A DNA stretch of 64,000 nucleotides from positions 2,356,001 to 2,420,000 of the forward strand of contig UFRQ01000003.1 of NCBI GenBank assembly GCA_900444965.1, in the 5' to 3' direction. The position numbers were made by a program, and so were the translations under genes. The stretch is from [Actinobacillus] rossii (GTDB taxonomy: Bacteria; Pseudomonadota; Gammaproteobacteria; Enterobacterales; Pasteurellaceae). Shown in pieces: positions 37,823 to 47,951 of this stretch (position 1 is its first letter; every line of letters starts with the position of its first letter). The notes beneath the pieces are model-generated. The model was not told where the DNA came from and did not search any database. It worked only from the letters and a program-made list of their open reading frames with translations.

Positions 37823-38572
37823 ATGAACAATATTGAAAACAAAGTCGTGATTATTACAGGTGCAAGCAGCGGTATTGGTGAAGCCACCGCTTATAAATTG
37901 GCACAAGCAGGGGCGAAATTAGTCTTGGGCGCACGCCGTGAAGATAAACTACAAACCATCGTAAACAACATTAAAGCCAACGGTGGCGAAGCGGTGTATC
38001 GCGTGACCGATGTGGTTAAACCGGAAGACAATCACGCCTTAGTAGCGTTAGCCAAAACTGCGTTCGGCAAAGTAGATGCGATTTTCTTAAATGCTGGATT
38101 GATGCCTAATTCGCCGCTTTCTGCGCTTGAAACGGATAATTGGAATACAATGGTTGATGTGAACATTAAAGGTGTACTCAACGGAATTGCCACTGTGTTA
38201 CCAACGTTTGAAGCCCAAAAATCAGGGCATATTTTAGCGACCTCTTCCGTTGCAGGCTTAAAAGTGTACCCGGGCTGTGCCGTCTATTGCGGCACGAAAT
38301 GGGCGGTTAAAGCGATTATGGAAGGTTTGCGAATGGAAAGCGCACAAACGGGGACAAATATCCGTACCGCAACGATTTATCCTGCGGCTGTGCAATCTGA
38401 ACTCGTGGCTGGAATTACCGATGAAGCAACATCTCAGGGCTATCGCCAGCTTTACGATCTCTACGAAATTCCGGCGGAACGTGTTGCGAATGTCGTCGCA
38501 TTCGCCCTTGCTCAACCTGAAGATACCAATATCTCCGAATTTACGCTTGGACCGACGACTCAACCTTGGTAA
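37823..38572 (+). CDS. Short-chain dehydrogenase/reductase (SDR)
   Basis: Classical NADP(H)-dependent SDR of 249 aa. VVIITGASSGIGEATAYKLAQAG is the cofactor motif, NAGLMPNSPLS the NAG motif, and the catalytic Ser-Tyr-Lys are in ATSSVAGLKVYPGCAVYCGTKWAVKAIMEGLRME. It belongs to the YdfG/oxidoreductase group acting on small hydroxy compounds or carbonyls. The start at 37823 is chosen for AAGGAG seven bases upstream; the open frame extends 19 codons further without support. Third gene of the reductase operon. Confidence 0.92.
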   Translation: MNNIENKVVIITGASSGIGEATAYKLAQAGAKLVLGARREDKLQTIVNNIKANGGEAVYRVTDVVKPEDNHALVALAKTAFGKVDAIFLNAGLMPNSPLSALETDNWNTMVDVNIKGVLNGIATVLPTFEAQKSGHILATSSVAGLKVYPGCAVYCGTKWAVKAIMEGLRMESAQTGTNIRTATIYPAAVQSELVAGITDEATSQGYRQLYDLYEIPAERVANVVAFALAQPEDTNISEFTLGPTTQPW

Positions 38573-38581
38573 ATTTCTATC

Positions 38582-38607
38582 TTGTAGGGGCAAATGTAAT
38601 TTGCCCC
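38582..38607. repeat. REP-like hairpin beginning TTGTAGGGG after the SDR gene
   Basis: GGGGCAAAT (38587-38595), loop GTA, ATTTGCCCC (38599-38607), preceded by TTGTA. It is a sister of the hairpins at 22301 and 42968. It may end the SDR transcript although a U-tract is missing. Confidence 0.65.
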
Positions 38608-38776
38608 TGCGAATAATTTCGTGCAACAACAATATAATATCATTTTGTTTACATTTACCAACTCAACCGCTGTTCGAACAGTGACTACACCCACAAACAA
38701 CTCAGTGACTTTATTTTGTTTATGCTGACTTAGATGACTTTTTCTTGGTTATTTTAACCTAAATAGAGTTTTTTAG

Positions 38777-38796
38777 TCGCTATCTAGGACATCTCT
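38777..38796. mobile_element. IS1016-like terminal repeat fragment
   Basis: GTCGCTATCTAGGACATCTC resembles AGTTATCTAGGACAGCCCC at 44569-44587, the probable IS1016-type inverted-repeat end. Only this short end is seen, without a transposase. Confidence 0.35.
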
Positions 38797-38801
38797 TTAA
38801 A

Positions 38802-41231
38802 TTAAAATCGTGCCTCCACAGATACAGCAAAGTGACGTCCTGGGGAAGTATAGCGTCCAAGCCCTTCGCCACTATCCCAAGTGTCACCTTTTGCTCCGTT
38901 ATATTTTATCTGACGTAAGTCATCCCAAGTACTGTATTTACGATTAAGTAAGTTAAAGACACCTGCATTAATGGTAAAATGATTATTAACTCGGTATTGT
39001 GCCGTTAAGTCAAAAACAAAATAACTTCCACTTAAGAATTTATGTGGTTTTGCTGATTCTTCACCTGTAAGTTCACCTGTGGTTCTATCAACATCTAACT
39101 CTAAAGAATTAGCCACCGCAATATCCATAGCATCTTTTGCTTTTTTCTTTGCAACATATCGGCTATTTAATAGGATATTCCATTTATCATCATTTGCTTG
39201 ATAGCCTAAACCAAGCGTTGCACTAAAAGGTTGTACAGCGAGGAGTGATGTTCCATCATTTTTACGCCCTTTTGCATAGCTTGCTTTAAATGTTGTATAT
39301 ATTTCTTGTGGTAGGCCAATTAAATCACCGTTTATTCTGGCATTAAAATCAATCCCTGTAATATATGCTTTTTCAATATTGACTTGCTGATAGTTGATTC
39401 CATCCAATACATATTCATTGTATTTCTCACCAGTCAACCAATTTGTTCGAGAACGTACCGCAATATTAGGCTGATAACTTAAATCAATAAAATCACGATA
39501 TTGTGTATAAAACAAACTTGTACTTAATGCATACTGTTCTTTTTCTATACTCAATGTTAACTCATGGTTTTGTGCTTTTTCAGGACGTAAATCAAGATTC
39601 GGCATATAATTAATACCACTACGACCTTTTATATCAAAGTACATTTCTTCTACTTTAGGGGCTTTAAAACCCGTAGAGAAACTATAAGTTAGTGCAGAGT
39701 CATCGTTAATAAAATAATTGAGTCCAAGAGAATAATTAAATGCCGAAAACTTCTTCTTCGGTGCTGCGGTAATAATTTCATTTGCTCTTGTATTTTCGTA
39801 TTTCAGATCGCTGATTTGTGGTTTATAGTGATATTGATCTACTCGAATACCGGCATTTACACCAAATTTATCATTGATAATAATATTATCTTTGATATAC
39901 CCATAAACCAGTTTTGTTTTTACCGGTTGCTGAATAGTGAAAGCTTTAGTAGTAGTTTTATTTGAGTATGCATTATATGTTGTTTCAATATTTCGATTAC
40001 TCAATTCTCCTGAATGAAAACCTGTACCAATATCTAAAGCATGAGAAGTAGAAAATAATTCAAACTCCTTTGTTTTGAGCGTAGCATCAAATTGAGTGCG
40101 TTTTTGTTTAAACTCATATTGTCTTGTATCTGTAATTAAGTTCCAATCTGGTGTCGGATTATAGATTGATTTAATACTTGTACCGTATTGGAATGAGTTT
40201 GCCTTTTGTGAAACATCTTGGCGGGTTAATTGCAAACGTAGCATTGTTAGCCAAGCATTTTCAGGGGTAAATTCATATACCGCACCATAACGTTTATAGG
40301 GTGTTGTATCACTAAATTGTTGACGCCCCATTGCATAGAAACTTTTTTCTTCAACATCTCGATCTTGACGAAGATCTTCGTAAAAGCCGCCAATAAAGTG
40401 ATGATTAAAACGATAGCCTAATTTTGCTAACCAAGACGTGCTATTAAAATCAACATCATCAGGCAATAATCTCCCACGTCCGCAGAGATGGGGATAAGCT
40501 TCCCGAGAGTCTAATTGAGGGAGTGTCGGAATGATGCCACAATGTGCAACATCGTCCATTTTTCCACTGTAATAGTTTTTCGTTTCTTTAGCTTTTCGAC
40601 GGGTAAATTGAACGAGTCCTTCAATCCCTTGATGAATGCCCCCCACACCTAAGACTTGTCTGAATTCATCATTTTTTGATGAATATCCTGTTTTACTATA
40701 TATTCCAATAGTACGTCCAGGTAAAACAAAGTCTTGTGGATTCTTAGTTCGCATTGTGACACTTCCACCTAAAGCTCCGCTACCGCTAGAAAGACTATCT
40801 GCTCCTTTAGTGAAATCTATACTAGTAAGGTTTTCTAATTCAGTACTATTTCGATTCCCGTTGTAGAAGCCTTTAATATAGTAAAAACGAGGCATATAGC
40901 TTTCAACGGCAGAGACATTATCTACTGACATTTGTACACGATCACTATCTACTCCACGGATAGTATAACCATTTCCACCTGCTCTCCCTCCTTCCGTGAC
41001 AGTAATCCCTGTCTGATTTCTAATTAAATCACGTTCATCCCAAACTAATCCACGTCTGATTTGGTCAGAATTAACTTGAGTATTTTTAGCAGATACATTT
41101 GTTGCTTCTACATTAATGGTTTCTAATGTTGCAAAATCCGATGCCATAGCAAAACCTATTGCTAATGGGTAGCTACATAATGAAGTAAGTAAATAATGAG
41201 ATTTTCGTTTAGGTAAGTTATTTTTTCGCAT
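38802..41231 (-). CDS. TonB-dependent outer-membrane receptor (haemoglobin/transferrin/lactoferrin type)
   Basis: Outer-membrane gated porin importing an iron source with TonB energy, 809 aa. Signal peptide up to about residue 33 (LTSLCSYPLAIGFAMA), TonB box-like ETINVEA, plug domain (LIRNQTGITVTEGGRAGGNGYTIRGVDSDRVQMSVD to SSGSGALGGSVTMRTK, the GGSV typical of this group), then a 22-strand barrel ending in the terminal Phe of VSVEARF. Start at 41229-41231 is used: AGAGG is six bases upstream, and the longer frame begins inside the Fur box. The exact ligand cannot be assigned. Confidence 0.88.
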   Translation of the reverse strand: MRKNNLPKRKSHYLLTSLCSYPLAIGFAMASDFATLETINVEATNVSAKNTQVNSDQIRRGLVWDERDLIRNQTGITVTEGGRAGGNGYTIRGVDSDRVQMSVDNVSAVESYMPRFYYIKGFYNGNRNSTELENLTSIDFTKGADSLSSGSGALGGSVTMRTKNPQDFVLPGRTIGIYSKTGYSSKNDEFRQVLGVGGIHQGIEGLVQFTRRKAKETKNYYSGKMDDVAHCGIIPTLPQLDSREAYPHLCGRGRLLPDDVDFNSTSWLAKLGYRFNHHFIGGFYEDLRQDRDVEEKSFYAMGRQQFSDTTPYKRYGAVYEFTPENAWLTMLRLQLTRQDVSQKANSFQYGTSIKSIYNPTPDWNLITDTRQYEFKQKRTQFDATLKTKEFELFSTSHALDIGTGFHSGELSNRNIETTYNAYSNKTTTKAFTIQQPVKTKLVYGYIKDNIIINDKFGVNAGIRVDQYHYKPQISDLKYENTRANEIITAAPKKKFSAFNYSLGLNYFINDDSALTYSFSTGFKAPKVEEMYFDIKGRSGINYMPNLDLRPEKAQNHELTLSIEKEQYALSTSLFYTQYRDFIDLSYQPNIAVRSRTNWLTGEKYNEYVLDGINYQQVNIEKAYITGIDFNARINGDLIGLPQEIYTTFKASYAKGRKNDGTSLLAVQPFSATLGLGYQANDDKWNILLNSRYVAKKKAKDAMDIAVANSLELDVDRTTGELTGEESAKPHKFLSGSYFVFDLTAQYRVNNHFTINAGVFNLLNRKYSTWDDLRQIKYNGAKGDTWDSGEGLGRYTSPGRHFAVSVEARF

Positions 41232-41248
41232 TAAATGCCTCTTAATAT

Positions 41249-41297
41249 TAATAATGATTATCATTTAAATTATAAAGAGTATTATCTAATTTGGAAA
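41249..41297 (-). promoter_or_regulatory. Promoter and Fur box of the TonB receptor
   Basis: Minus-strand TTTCCA (41297-41292) and TATAAT (41274-41269), 17 bp apart, start transcription near 41262. The Fur box AATAATGATTATCATTTAA at 41249-41267 matches 15 of 19 positions of the consensus and covers that start site, so iron repression is expected. Confidence 0.82.
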
Positions 41298-41480
41298 TAA
41301 CTTTTTACATTGAAGATGTTAGTAATTAAAGGATTTAAAAAGGCATAGTAGACAAAATAGTTATTAAAAATTGGCTTGAAGCCTTATAGGGTCGGTATTA
41401 TACAGCAGTTACACAAAGACTGCTTAACTAAATTTTACTACCATACTTGTGAGTTTTACTAACCACAAGGATTTTTATGA

Positions 41481-42087
41481 TTATAGCTAGACAACGTCTA
41501 GCTATAAAAACCACACGCTATGCGTGTGGAATCAAATAGCTTAAGAGATGAGTAAAATAAAAATCCACCTATAATAAATAAGGCTGACAACCAAAATTCA
41601 ACATATAGGAGGAGAAATTATGGTAAGTTATTTCTATGACGATTCAAGTCTATCACATACAAAATGGAACCGTAAGTATCATATAGTCTTCATACCGAAA
41701 TACAGAAGAAAAGCGGTTTATGAGAAATTACGAGTAGATATAGGCGGAATACTAAGGCAGTTATATGATTACAAAAATGTAGAAATTCTAGAAGCACACG
41801 CAATGAAAGATCATATTCATATGCTGGTAAGAATCCCCCAAAAATTGGCCGTATCGCGTTTTATGGGTTATCTGAAAAGGAAATCATCGCTGATGATATT
41901 TGAAAGACATGCGAACCTAAAATATAAGTATGGAAATAGAAACTATTGGGCAAAAGGTTACTATGTGAATACAGTGGGCTTAAATATCAAGGTCGTAGAA
42001 GAATACATCAAAAATCAAGAAAAGAAAGATATGATGTAAGATAATTTATCGAAGAAAGAATATGTGGACCCCTTTAGGGAGTAGCTA
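41481..42087 (+). mobile_element. IS200-type insertion sequence
   Basis: Single Y1-transposase gene flanked by secondary structure instead of inverted repeats, the IS200/IS605 plan. The left end has a 12-bp stem TTATAGCTAGAC/GTCTAGCTATAA (41481-41507) and a second hairpin CCACACGC-tat-GCGTGTGG (41511-41529) that could block read-through. The right end has CCCTTTAGGG near 42070 and ends around TAGCTATAG (42079-42087), echoing the left end. Exact ends are uncertain. It sits in a zone of broken genes. Confidence 0.82.
41620..42039 (+). CDS. tnpA: IS200-family transposase TnpA (Y1 HUH)
   Basis: Small HUH-type transposase that moves single-stranded DNA. 139 aa. YHIVFIPKYRRKAVYEKLR at the N-terminus, the HUH motif in EAHAMKDHIHMLVRIP, and the catalytic Tyr in KGYYVNTVGLNIKVVEEYIKNQE. 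AGGAGGAG precedes the ATG, and two hairpins lie further upstream. It is full length with no visible lesion, so it is possibly active. Confidence 0.93.
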   Translation: MVSYFYDDSSLSHTKWNRKYHIVFIPKYRRKAVYEKLRVDIGGILRQLYDYKNVEILEAHAMKDHIHMLVRIPQKLAVSRFMGYLKRKSSLMIFERHANLKYKYGNRNYWAKGYYVNTVGLNIKVVEEYIKNQEKKDMM

Positions 42088-42966
<879 letters not shown>

Positions 42967-42967
42967 T

Positions 42968-42993
42968 TTGTAGGGGCTAATCACATTAGCCCC
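42968..42993. repeat. REP-like hairpin beginning TTGTAGGGG after the AKR remnant
   Basis: GGGGCTAAT (42973-42981), loop CAC, ATTAGCCCC (42985-42993), preceded by TTGTA. Closely related to the hairpin at 38582. It also lies just past the end of convergent mdaB. Confidence 0.65.
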
Positions 42994-43012
42994 AAAATCA
43001 AGCGGTCGTTTT

Positions 43013-43594
43013 CTACCCAAACACTTTCGTCAAATGCGCTTTGTAATCAGCGATAAACTTCGGTACGTCAGGAGATTTGATAACATCGTTACAAATAAAA
43101 GTTGGTAACGCTTCTTTGATACCGATAAATTCGTTGGCTTTGTGGAAGTGTAGATAAACACCGTCCACGCCTTGTCCTTCAAAGAAATCCCCTTGCTCAG
43201 TAAAGTCTTCAATCGGGGCGTTCCACGTTAAAGAGAGCATATGTTTTTTGCCGTGGAGCAAACCGCCTGTGCCGTAGCCTTTGGTCGGTTCAACACGGTG
43301 GCGACCATCGCTGTGATAAAGTTTGCCGTATCCTGCGGTAAAGACTTCATCAATGTATTTTTTTACCGTCCAAGGCTCGCCCATCCACCAGCCCGGCATC
43401 TGCCAAATCACGGCATCCATCCAAAGGAATTTTTCTACTTCTTCGGCAATGTCGTAGCCGTTGTCAATCACGGTTTCTTGCACGTTATGCCCGAGTTGCT
43501 CCAACACTTCGCGTGCGGTGTTGTGTAAGGTGTGGTTAAGCTGACCGTTTGAATGTTCGAAACTTTTTCCACCGTCTAGTAATAAAATGTTCAT
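43013..43594 (-). CDS. mdaB: NADPH:quinone oxidoreductase MdaB
   Basis: FAD-dependent two-electron quinone reductase, cytosolic antioxidant. Nearly collinear with E. coli MdaB: FEHSNGQLNHTLH at the N-terminus, FLWMDAVIWQMPGWWMGEPWTVKKYIDEVFTAGYG in the middle, HGKKHMLSLTWNAPIEDFTE and DGVYLHFHKANEFIG toward the end, and TFICNDVIKSPDVPKFIADYKAHLTKVFG at the C-terminus. 193 aa. Third flavodoxin-2-fold reductase in this window. Upstream lies the SRPBCC gene with its own terminator. Confidence 0.94.
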   Translation of the reverse strand: MNILLLDGGKSFEHSNGQLNHTLHNTAREVLEQLGHNVQETVIDNGYDIAEEVEKFLWMDAVIWQMPGWWMGEPWTVKKYIDEVFTAGYGKLYHSDGRHRVEPTKGYGTGGLLHGKKHMLSLTWNAPIEDFTEQGDFFEGQGVDGVYLHFHKANEFIGIKEALPTFICNDVIKSPDVPKFIADYKAHLTKVFG

Positions 43595-43707
43595 CTTCTG
43601 TCCTTTTTTGTTGATTAAAAATGCGTTGTTTCATTCGCTTATTATAGCGAAGTATAACGTTAGATATAAAATAACTAAAATAGTTGGGCTGAACATCAAT
43701 AAAAACT

Positions 43708-43738
43708 GTCGGATTTACAAAATTTTTTGCAATCCGAC
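43708..43738 (-). terminator. Terminator after the SRPBCC gene
   Basis: GTCGGATT (43708-43715) and AATCCGAC (43731-43738) form a stem; the minus strand then continues AGTTTTTATT. An uptake signal overlaps the outer arm. Confidence 0.78.
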
Positions 43739-43752
43739 CGCACTTTTACTAA

Positions 43753-44277
43753 CTAATACGCTGTTTTATTTTTCGCACTTTTTGTTAAACCGTCTAACCA
43801 CGCTTGGTGTCCGTTTACCATTGGGTTTGGCACGGTTTCTGCCAAGCCTTTTTCCAGTTTACCGATTTGGCTTTCTTCGGTTAGCACACGCACACGGTTA
43901 TTTGGCAAATCTTCCAACAGCCAAGCGTGATACACATCACTGAAATCATCGCCTTCGCCAAATGTACCCGACCACGCCAAACGAGCCGGATTGCCGTCTT
44001 TGGCTGGTTCAAATTCTTCCACTTTAGAGGTAACGTGAAAACCAAAAGTATCAAACACAAAAGTCGCACCAGCAGAAAGTTGCGTGGTTGAACCGTCGCC
44101 TACCACAATGTTTTCCGCATTGTGGTAATAAGTCGGCCACGCTTTGGTATCAATCAGATATTGCCACACTTCCGCCACGCTCAATCCTTTAATAATTACT
44201 TCGTTAGAAACATAGTTATCGGTTTCGCCCGGGGTATATTTTTCCGGCCAAATAATTGCAGGTTGTGAATATGTCAT
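43753..44277 (-). CDS. SRPBCC-family protein (polyketide cyclase/dehydrase-like)
   Basis: A 174-aa protein with a START/Bet-v1-like fold judged from its pattern: NEVIIKGLSVAEVWQYLIDTKAWPTYYHNAENIVV at the N-terminus, GATFVFDTFGFHVTSKVEEFEP in the middle and a C-terminal helix NPMVNGHQAWLDGLTKSAKN. Such proteins bind hydrophobic small molecules; the ligand is unknown. It neighbours mdaB on the same strand but is separated from it by a terminator. The remains of a divergent LysR gene to its right suggest an earlier regulator-target pair. Confidence 0.78.
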   Translation of the reverse strand: MTYSQPAIIWPEKYTPGETDNYVSNEVIIKGLSVAEVWQYLIDTKAWPTYYHNAENIVVGDGSTTQLSAGATFVFDTFGFHVTSKVEEFEPAKDGNPARLAWSGTFGEGDDFSDVYHAWLLEDLPNNRVRVLTEESQIGKLEKGLAETVPNPMVNGHQAWLDGLTKSAKNKTAY

Positions 44278-44363
44278 TTTGAATTCCTCTTTTTGATAAA
44301 TATTTTAATTAAACATTCGTTAAATCGCTTAACGTGAGATGATTTTAGGAAGGTTCTGTTATA

Positions 44364-44587
44364 TTGTCTAAATGCAAAAATGATATTTGCAAAAAAGAAC
44401 GGTATTATGTAGCAGTTGCACAAAGATTTAACCGATTGAAAACATTAAAATCCCTATTGAAATTTTCACTCAATAGGGATTTTTATTATGAGACAAAAGT
44501 TACTCAAGCACGAGTTAGTCGAACGATTACTTCAACTTTAAAACAATTAGTTAGGGAGTATTTATTCTAGTTATCTAGGACAGCCCC
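44364..44587 (+). mobile_element. IS1016/IS1595-type remnant with terminal repeat
   Basis: A short frame ending TSTLKQLVREYLF then stop at 44570 resembles the C-terminus of an IS1016-type transposase, and the following AGTTATCTAGGACAGCCCC (44569-44587) looks like the IS end. The rest of the element is absent. GGTATTATGTAGCAGTTGCACAAAG at 44401-44425 recurs with a few changes at about 41394-41418, so a second piece of the same element borders the IS200 locus. Confidence 0.5.
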
Positions 44588-44800
44588 AAATTTTTATTGT
44601 ACTACCCGACCTATTGGCGCAAAGCGATTTGCTCGCCGTTGTGCCCAAACGATTGGTCAGCAACCTGCCGCAACTCAAACTGTTTGAACCGCCTCTTGCT
44701 ATTCAAGGCTTTACCAAAAACACTGATTTGGCACGAACGCACTCATCGTGATCCAGCATATCGTTGGTTACGAGAATTGATAGCGGAGGCTTGCCGATAA
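44587..44800 (+). pseudogene. LysR regulator C-terminal remnant, frameshifted
   Basis: The frame reads IVLPDLLAQSDLLAVVPKRLVSNLPQLKLFEPPLAIQGFTK, then after one extra A in an A-run (near 44714) switches to TLIWHERTHRDPAYRWLRELIAEACR and stops at 44798-44800. DPAYRWLRE is the classic end of LysR substrate-binding domains. The DNA-binding half was removed at the IS remnant. It may once have controlled the divergent SRPBCC gene. Confidence 0.8.
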
Positions 44801-44873
44801 ACAAGCGGTAGGGTTTCTGCTGGATTTTGCAAATGCAAAAATTTGAGAAAATCTCACCGCACCTTTCACTCCA

Positions 44874-47800
44874 TTATTCCGCCCTATCTTCCGCTGTAAC
44901 CGATGTCAATTTGGCTAATTTCGGGGCGAGCCATTCTCGTAGGTCGTCCATTAAGGAATAAACTACTGGCACGAACACCAAGCTTAACAAGGTTGAGGCG
45001 ATTAAGCCACAGATAACAGCGACTGCCATTGACGCCCGGAATGCACCATCTGAACCACTTGCAAAAACAGCTGGGAGCATCCCTGCTACCATTGCGATAG
45101 TCGTCATAAAAATAGGACGTACACGTTCTGAACCTGATTGGATAAGAGCTTGGTAACGGACCATACCTTGTCTGCGTTTTTCGATAACAAAGTCTACTAA
45201 TAAAATAGAATTTTTAGTGACAATTCCCATTAACATCAAAATGCCAATGACAGAAGACATATCCAATGCTGCCCCATAAGCCAGTAAACCGGCAATGGCT
45301 CCGCCGATTGAAAGTGGTAAAGCAACAAGTATAGTCAATGGCTGCAAGAAGTCATGGAATAGCAGAATCAGCACCATTAATACCATCAAAATACCAAACC
45401 CCATCGCCAAGCCAAATTTTTCAAACATTTCACTCATATATTCTGCATCACCATATTGAGGCATTCGAACACCAGAAGGTAAATTTTGTAACGAAGGCAA
45501 GGAATTCACTTGGGCTAATGCTTCACCGATAGTGTAACCAGTTGCTAAATCAGCCTCAATTACAATACGTCGTTCACGGTCAAAACGTTCCAGACTTGTT
45601 ACTCCTTCGCCAAAAGAAATAGTCGCTACAGTACCAAGCGAAACTGTACCACCATTGCTAGATGGCACTTGTAAATGCTGTAATACATTTAGATCATTAC
45701 GATCTTTTTCATTTAAAGTCACACGAATTGGCACTTGACGATCAGGAAAATTAAAATGCGCTGCATTACCATCGACATATCCTAATGTGGCAATGTGGAG
45801 TAAATTCCCAACAGCTTGTGGTGTAATGCCAGCTCGAGCAGCCTCATTGGGTAGCAATTTAACTTGTAGCTCTGATTTCATAAGAGGTGCATTTACTTGT
45901 ACGTTCTCTACACTCGCTAAGCTTTGCATTTCTTGTTTCAAAGTTTGTGCAGCTTGGTTAAGTTTTTGCGGATCATTACTAGTAAGCAGAATTGACACAT
46001 CACGTTGTGCGATTTCGTTACGAAATGCAAACCTAAAGTCAGCAAATTGATTAAATTCCGCCCGAACTTTATCTTCAAATTGCTTTTGCGTAATATAACA
46101 TTCACTATATGGTTTCAGATGGACCAAAACTTCGGCTTTATTGGGTTCCCCCGAGCCACCAACAGTAATAAATACCAAGCTGACTTCATCATACTGACGT
46201 AGAGTGCGGTCAATCTTTTGCAAATAATTATCTGTTTGTTGCAAACTACTACCAGGTGGTAAAGTAATATCAATTTGGCTCATTCCTGTGTCACCTTTTG
46301 GTGTGAAACCTGTAGGTAAGAAAGGAATTAATGCAATAGAACTTGCTAAAAACAAGCCACCACTCAATAAGGTTGTTTTACGAAAATATAACGCTTTTGC
46401 TAGTAAAGATAGATATATTTGTTTAAGTTTGCTACTTCTTTCCAACCATTCAGATTTAGGTTTATATGGTTGTAGCAAATAAGCAGCAAGTAAGGGGGTA
46501 GCGAGTCGTGCTACTAATAAAGATGATAATACCGCTGCCGAAACTGTAATACCAAACTGGGTAAAATACATCCCTGTCGTACCGCCAACAAAACTCACTG
46601 GTAAAAAAACGGCTACAATAGTTAAAGTAATTGCTAACACGGCAAAACCAATAGCATCAGCTGCATCTAAAGCTGCCTGAAATGGGCGTTTACCTTGGTG
46701 TAAATGCTGCTCAATATTCTCAATTTCTACAATAGCATCATCGACTAAAATTCCGATAACTAAAGTAATTGCCAGCAAAGAGATGCTATTTAAAGTAAAA
46801 TCCAACAGATACATCACTGCAAATGTTGGTAAAATAGACAATGGTAAGGCAATAGCAGCAACAAGTGTTGAACGCCAATTACGTAAAAATAAAAAGACTA
46901 CTAATACTGTAAGTGCTGCGCCTTCAAGCAGAGTATCCATTGCTATTTGGTAATTTTCTTTAGAACCATCTACGCTATTATACACTTCCTGTATTTGCAC
47001 ATTTGGATATTGCTCGACTAAAGTGTTTACTGCTATCTGAACTTGGTCTCCAACTACTGTGTCACTAGCGCCTTTAGTCCTAAATACATTGAAACCTAAA
47101 ACTTCACGTCCGTTCAAACGCGTGCGGCTACGTACTTCTGCGTGGCTATCTCGAATAGTTGCCAACTCAGATAACTTCACTTTACGATTATCAGACAAGG
47201 CAATTGGTAAATCCGCCAAACTCATCAAATCTTGGCGACTCCCTAACACTCTAATAGAGCGCTCTGAACCATACAACTGAGTTCGACCAGCTGGAATATT
47301 CGCATTGGTTTGAGCTAATTGCTGACTGATTTGATCCGCAGTAACCCCTAGAGCTCTCAGGCGATCAGCTTGTAATTCAACTCGAATTTCTTGTTTCTCA
47401 CCACCTAAACGCTTAACTTGTTGCACACCTTGCAATGATAACAATTGACGACTCACTATATCATCAATAAACCATGCCAGCTCAGTTTGATTCATATCTG
47501 GTGACTGTACTGCATAATAAGCTAGAGCCCCTCCCTCTACATCTACTCGCTCCACAACTGGATTGATAATATTCTGTGGCAATTCATCACGAATTTGTGC
47601 AATCATATTGCGGACATCATTTACTGCGCGATCAGTATTTATCTCCAGCTGAAATTCCACCATTGTCAATGAATTGCTTTCAGTAATCGTAGAAGTAATA
47701 TGACGAACCCCTGCCATTCCTGATACTGCATTTTCTACACGACGGGTAACTGAATTTTCCAACTCTTCTGGCGACGCTCCTGATAGTGATATAGATATAC

Positions 47801-47942
47801 TCACAATTGGAAAACTAATATTTGGATTAGCATTAATCGGTAATTTATGAAAGGATAAAATTCCCATCACCGTTGTTACAATAAACAATACAATAGTTGG
47901 AATTGGATTACGAATTGCCCAAGAAGAAAGTTTTAAAGCCAT
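44874..47942 (-). CDS. RND efflux pump inner-membrane transporter (HAE-1, AcrB/MexF-like)
   Basis: Proton-driven tripartite drug efflux transporter, 1022 aa. N-terminal helix IPTIVLFIVTTVMGILSFHKLPINANPNISFPIVSISISLSGASPEE, proton-relay Asp pair in TM4 (VIGILVDDAIVEIENIEQHL), GGTTGMYFTQFGITVSAAVLSSLLVARLATPLLAAYL, and second-half equivalent GIVTKNSILLVDFVIEKRRQG. Two large periplasmic loops separate the halves. It follows its adaptor by 9 bp. No outer-membrane TolC-type gene is next to it, so the chromosomal one would be used. No uptake signals occur in the pair. Confidence 0.93.
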   Translation of the reverse strand: MALKLSSWAIRNPIPTIVLFIVTTVMGILSFHKLPINANPNISFPIVSISISLSGASPEELENSVTRRVENAVSGMAGVRHITSTITESNSLTMVEFQLEINTDRAVNDVRNMIAQIRDELPQNIINPVVERVDVEGGALAYYAVQSPDMNQTELAWFIDDIVSRQLLSLQGVQQVKRLGGEKQEIRVELQADRLRALGVTADQISQQLAQTNANIPAGRTQLYGSERSIRVLGSRQDLMSLADLPIALSDNRKVKLSELATIRDSHAEVRSRTRLNGREVLGFNVFRTKGASDTVVGDQVQIAVNTLVEQYPNVQIQEVYNSVDGSKENYQIAMDTLLEGAALTVLVVFLFLRNWRSTLVAAIALPLSILPTFAVMYLLDFTLNSISLLAITLVIGILVDDAIVEIENIEQHLHQGKRPFQAALDAADAIGFAVLAITLTIVAVFLPVSFVGGTTGMYFTQFGITVSAAVLSSLLVARLATPLLAAYLLQPYKPKSEWLERSSKLKQIYLSLLAKALYFRKTTLLSGGLFLASSIALIPFLPTGFTPKGDTGMSQIDITLPPGSSLQQTDNYLQKIDRTLRQYDEVSLVFITVGGSGEPNKAEVLVHLKPYSECYITQKQFEDKVRAEFNQFADFRFAFRNEIAQRDVSILLTSNDPQKLNQAAQTLKQEMQSLASVENVQVNAPLMKSELQVKLLPNEAARAGITPQAVGNLLHIATLGYVDGNAAHFNFPDRQVPIRVTLNEKDRNDLNVLQHLQVPSSNGGTVSLGTVATISFGEGVTSLERFDRERRIVIEADLATGYTIGEALAQVNSLPSLQNLPSGVRMPQYGDAEYMSEMFEKFGLAMGFGILMVLMVLILLFHDFLQPLTILVALPLSIGGAIAGLLAYGAALDMSSVIGILMLMGIVTKNSILLVDFVIEKRRQGMVRYQALIQSGSERVRPIFMTTIAMVAGMLPAVFASGSDGAFRASMAVAVICGLIASTLLSLVFVPVVYSLMDDLREWLAPKLAKLTSVTAEDRAE

Positions 47943-47951
47943 TATATTTTC

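Noticed and set aside
41511..41529. CCACACGC/GCGTGTGG as part of a CRISPR or independent repeat
   Set aside because: It occurs once here and is explained as the read-through-blocking hairpin of the IS200 element. No CRISPR array was seen anywhere in the window.
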